DNA from: Arenicella sp.
GTDB taxonomy: Bacteria; Pseudomonadota; Gammaproteobacteria; Arenicellales; Arenicellaceae
Reading direction: 5' to 3'
DNA length: 7,205 nucleotides
NCBI GenBank assembly: GCA_016763815.1
Contig: JAESTB010000192.1
Coordinates: forward strand, 1-7,205
Shown one piece after another: positions 6,244 through 7,205 of this stretch. How positions within the stretch are numbered: the stretch's first letter is position 1; each line of letters opens with the position of its first letter. A program made the position numbers and the translations under genes. The notes below the pieces were generated by a model. That model was not told where the DNA came from and did not search any database. It saw only the letters and a program-made list of their open reading frames with translations.

Positions 6244-6473
6244 TGGGCCCCGTGCGGCCTGATCAAGATCCGCGCCTGAAAGGCCTAAACACCCACGCAG
6301 TTTTATTTAAAACCTTGTCCCAAACAGGCTCAATTTCGGTGTGGTGTGCAGCACGGGACTAACCCTCCAACTCATCATGCTTTTGGTAATTCCGTTGGTA
6401 GTTGATCGGTTTGACGTGAATGGATTCTCTAATATCGCGGGAGGCAGGAGCCGAGAGCGTGCTTAGGTTTGTT

Positions 6474-7205
6474 TTAGACGGGCACGGTACGGTACATCTC
6501 ACGTTTCTGCAGTAATATCCACGCCAATATTGCAAATCGATTGGCGACCGCAACTACAGCAATATTGTTCCCACGCCGTTGTTTTAGTCGCAACGCCAAC
6601 GACACAAAGCATCGTCTTATCACAAATCATCAACAATACTCTCGCCCCATGAATCAGCTGCTTACGCAGGATAAGGATCACCGCGTTTACTGATGCCCTG
6701 CATCTGGTGACGAAGGCCACTTGAACTCAGCTTTGATGTGAGGCTGAGGCCAACGGGAGTGACTCTGATTTTGAAAAATGACTACCATTGCCATATTTGC
6801 ACATCAAGGCGGAAGTGTTGATCACGCCAATGCAAGGCATTGAATGTGGGATTTGGCAGTCTTCCTCCTGCTCTACATAAGCACGGAGCCTGGCTTCAAT
6901 CTTGGCAATGTGATCCGAGGTTTGTTGCGGTTCGTACAATGCATTATGAAGGCCTGTTTTAAGAATCTCCGAAAGGCTGTCGTCATTTAAACCGGTTTGC
7001 GTGGTAAGTAAAAAGCCCTTTTACCTTTCTTGGTAACGATGCCGTACTCGGCTAAGAGACCGTGAGTTTGATTGCAAAGACACGTTCGGCTATGGACCAG
7101 CCGTTCACGAATAAGTTTACGTAGACCATGCATGAAAGTAGCGCTTGATCATCAAGTCGGGCTTGGATTTTGCATTGTCTCTCCCTCGACTGCTGGAATG
7201 CAGGA
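6474..7205 (-). pseudogene. IS110-family (IS1111-type) transposase, frameshifted remnant, 5' end beyond window
   Basis: The minus strand encodes consecutive pieces of one IS110-family transposase in different frames. In order they are: QARLDDQALLSCM (to about 7130), HGLRKLIRERLVHSRT and GLLAEYGIVTKKGKRAF (to about 7012), and LYEPQQTSDHIAKIEARL with PCIGVINTSALMCKYGNG (to about 6778). Next come KLSSSG and MQGISKRGDPY (to about 6672), LRKQLIHGARVLL (to about 6615), a short DALCRW piece, then KQRRGNNIAVVAVANRFA and LQKREMYRTVPV with stop TAA at 6476-6474. The P-x-IGV domain, SSSG serine motif, ISKRGD, LIHGAR and VAVANR are hallmarks of the IS1111 group. Intact proteins are about 340 residues; some 240 are represented here, and the DEDD N-terminus lies past the edge. 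At least six indels make it non-functional. It is not related to the neighbouring genes. Confidence 0.85.
6474..7205 (-). mobile_element. Decayed IS110/IS1111-type insertion sequence (ends not located)
   Basis: The boundaries given are those of the recognisable transposase only. IS110-family elements lack conventional terminal inverted repeats and often make no target duplication, so the ends cannot be found from this window. The element extends beyond 7205, and probably below 6474 into the non-coding stretch. Confidence 0.7.

Larger units (their letters stand above)
6007..6473. other. Non-coding stretch between the TonB-like gene and the transposase remnant
   Basis: I find no convincing gene in these 467 bases on either strand. 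They hold the hairpin at 6022-6047, TTGCAC/GTGCAA arms (6015-6020, 6080-6085), an 18-bp palindrome at 6128-6145 and a hairpin at 6228-6243. The part next to 6473 is directly downstream of the transposase stop and may belong to the insertion element. IS1111-type elements carry a long non-coding 3' end that encodes their guide RNA. I could not locate the element end. Confidence 0.5.

Noticed and set aside
6075..6266. A 63-codon minus-strand frame with a hydrophobic C-terminus (GLAFIAVSICVFVI)
   Set aside because: It starts at a TTG with no ribosome-binding site, matches no family I know and runs through the 18-bp palindrome. Probably chance, though a gene fragment cannot be excluded.
6359..6720. 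Two separate small minus-strand genes (6359-6553 and 6499-6720)
   Set aside because: They are frame fragments. The real signal is the transposase protein, which switches between these frames and ends at 6474.
1..7205. CRISPR array, tRNA or rRNA genes
   Set aside because: No regularly spaced short repeats, cloverleaf sequences with conserved arms or rRNA motifs were seen on either strand.

Overview
The window reads as chromosomal DNA of a Gram-negative proteobacterium, most likely a marine or environmental gammaproteobacterium. This rests on an exported multihaem cytochrome c, a TonB C-terminal-domain protein joined to a helical domain, a DUF2189 membrane protein and an FNR/ANR-type operator. 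The taxonomic placement is an inference, because nothing here is a phylogenetic marker.

Layout. Bases 1-372 hold the C-terminal end of an FAD-dependent monooxygenase of the LodB/QhpG (halogenase-like) type. Its stop codon overlaps by 4 bp the start of a 911-residue exported cytochrome with five CXXCH haem motifs (369-3104). A strong stem-loop follows at 3111-3145. A 57-residue two-helix membrane protein (3372-3545) with its own Rho-independent terminator (3598-3636) comes next. The minus-strand gene 3782-4597 encodes a DUF2189 integral membrane protein. Just upstream of it are a near-consensus FNR/ANR box (4647-4660) and a small hairpin that holds the Shine-Dalgarno sequence in its loop. A roughly 50-bp diverged repeat occurs on both sides of this gene (3670-3718 and 4680-4730) in the same orientation. 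The plus-strand gene 4875-5927 encodes a secreted protein with a TonB_C domain but no membrane anchor, followed by a terminator (5979-6006).

From 6007 to 6473 I find no convincing gene, only several hairpins and an 18-bp perfect palindrome. From 6474 to the window edge lies the C-terminal two-thirds of a decayed IS110-family (IS1111-type) transposase on the minus strand. Its protein can be followed through at least six reading-frame changes.

How the genes may work together. Only the first two are clearly co-transcribed. LodB/QhpG-type flavoproteins install tryptophan-derived quinone cofactors in partner enzymes. A plausible but unproven reading is therefore that an off-window quinone-cofactor enzyme upstream passes electrons to the pentahaem cytochrome in the periplasm. 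The DUF2189 gene seems to be an oxygen-responsive single-gene unit, and the TonB-like gene is a separate unit.
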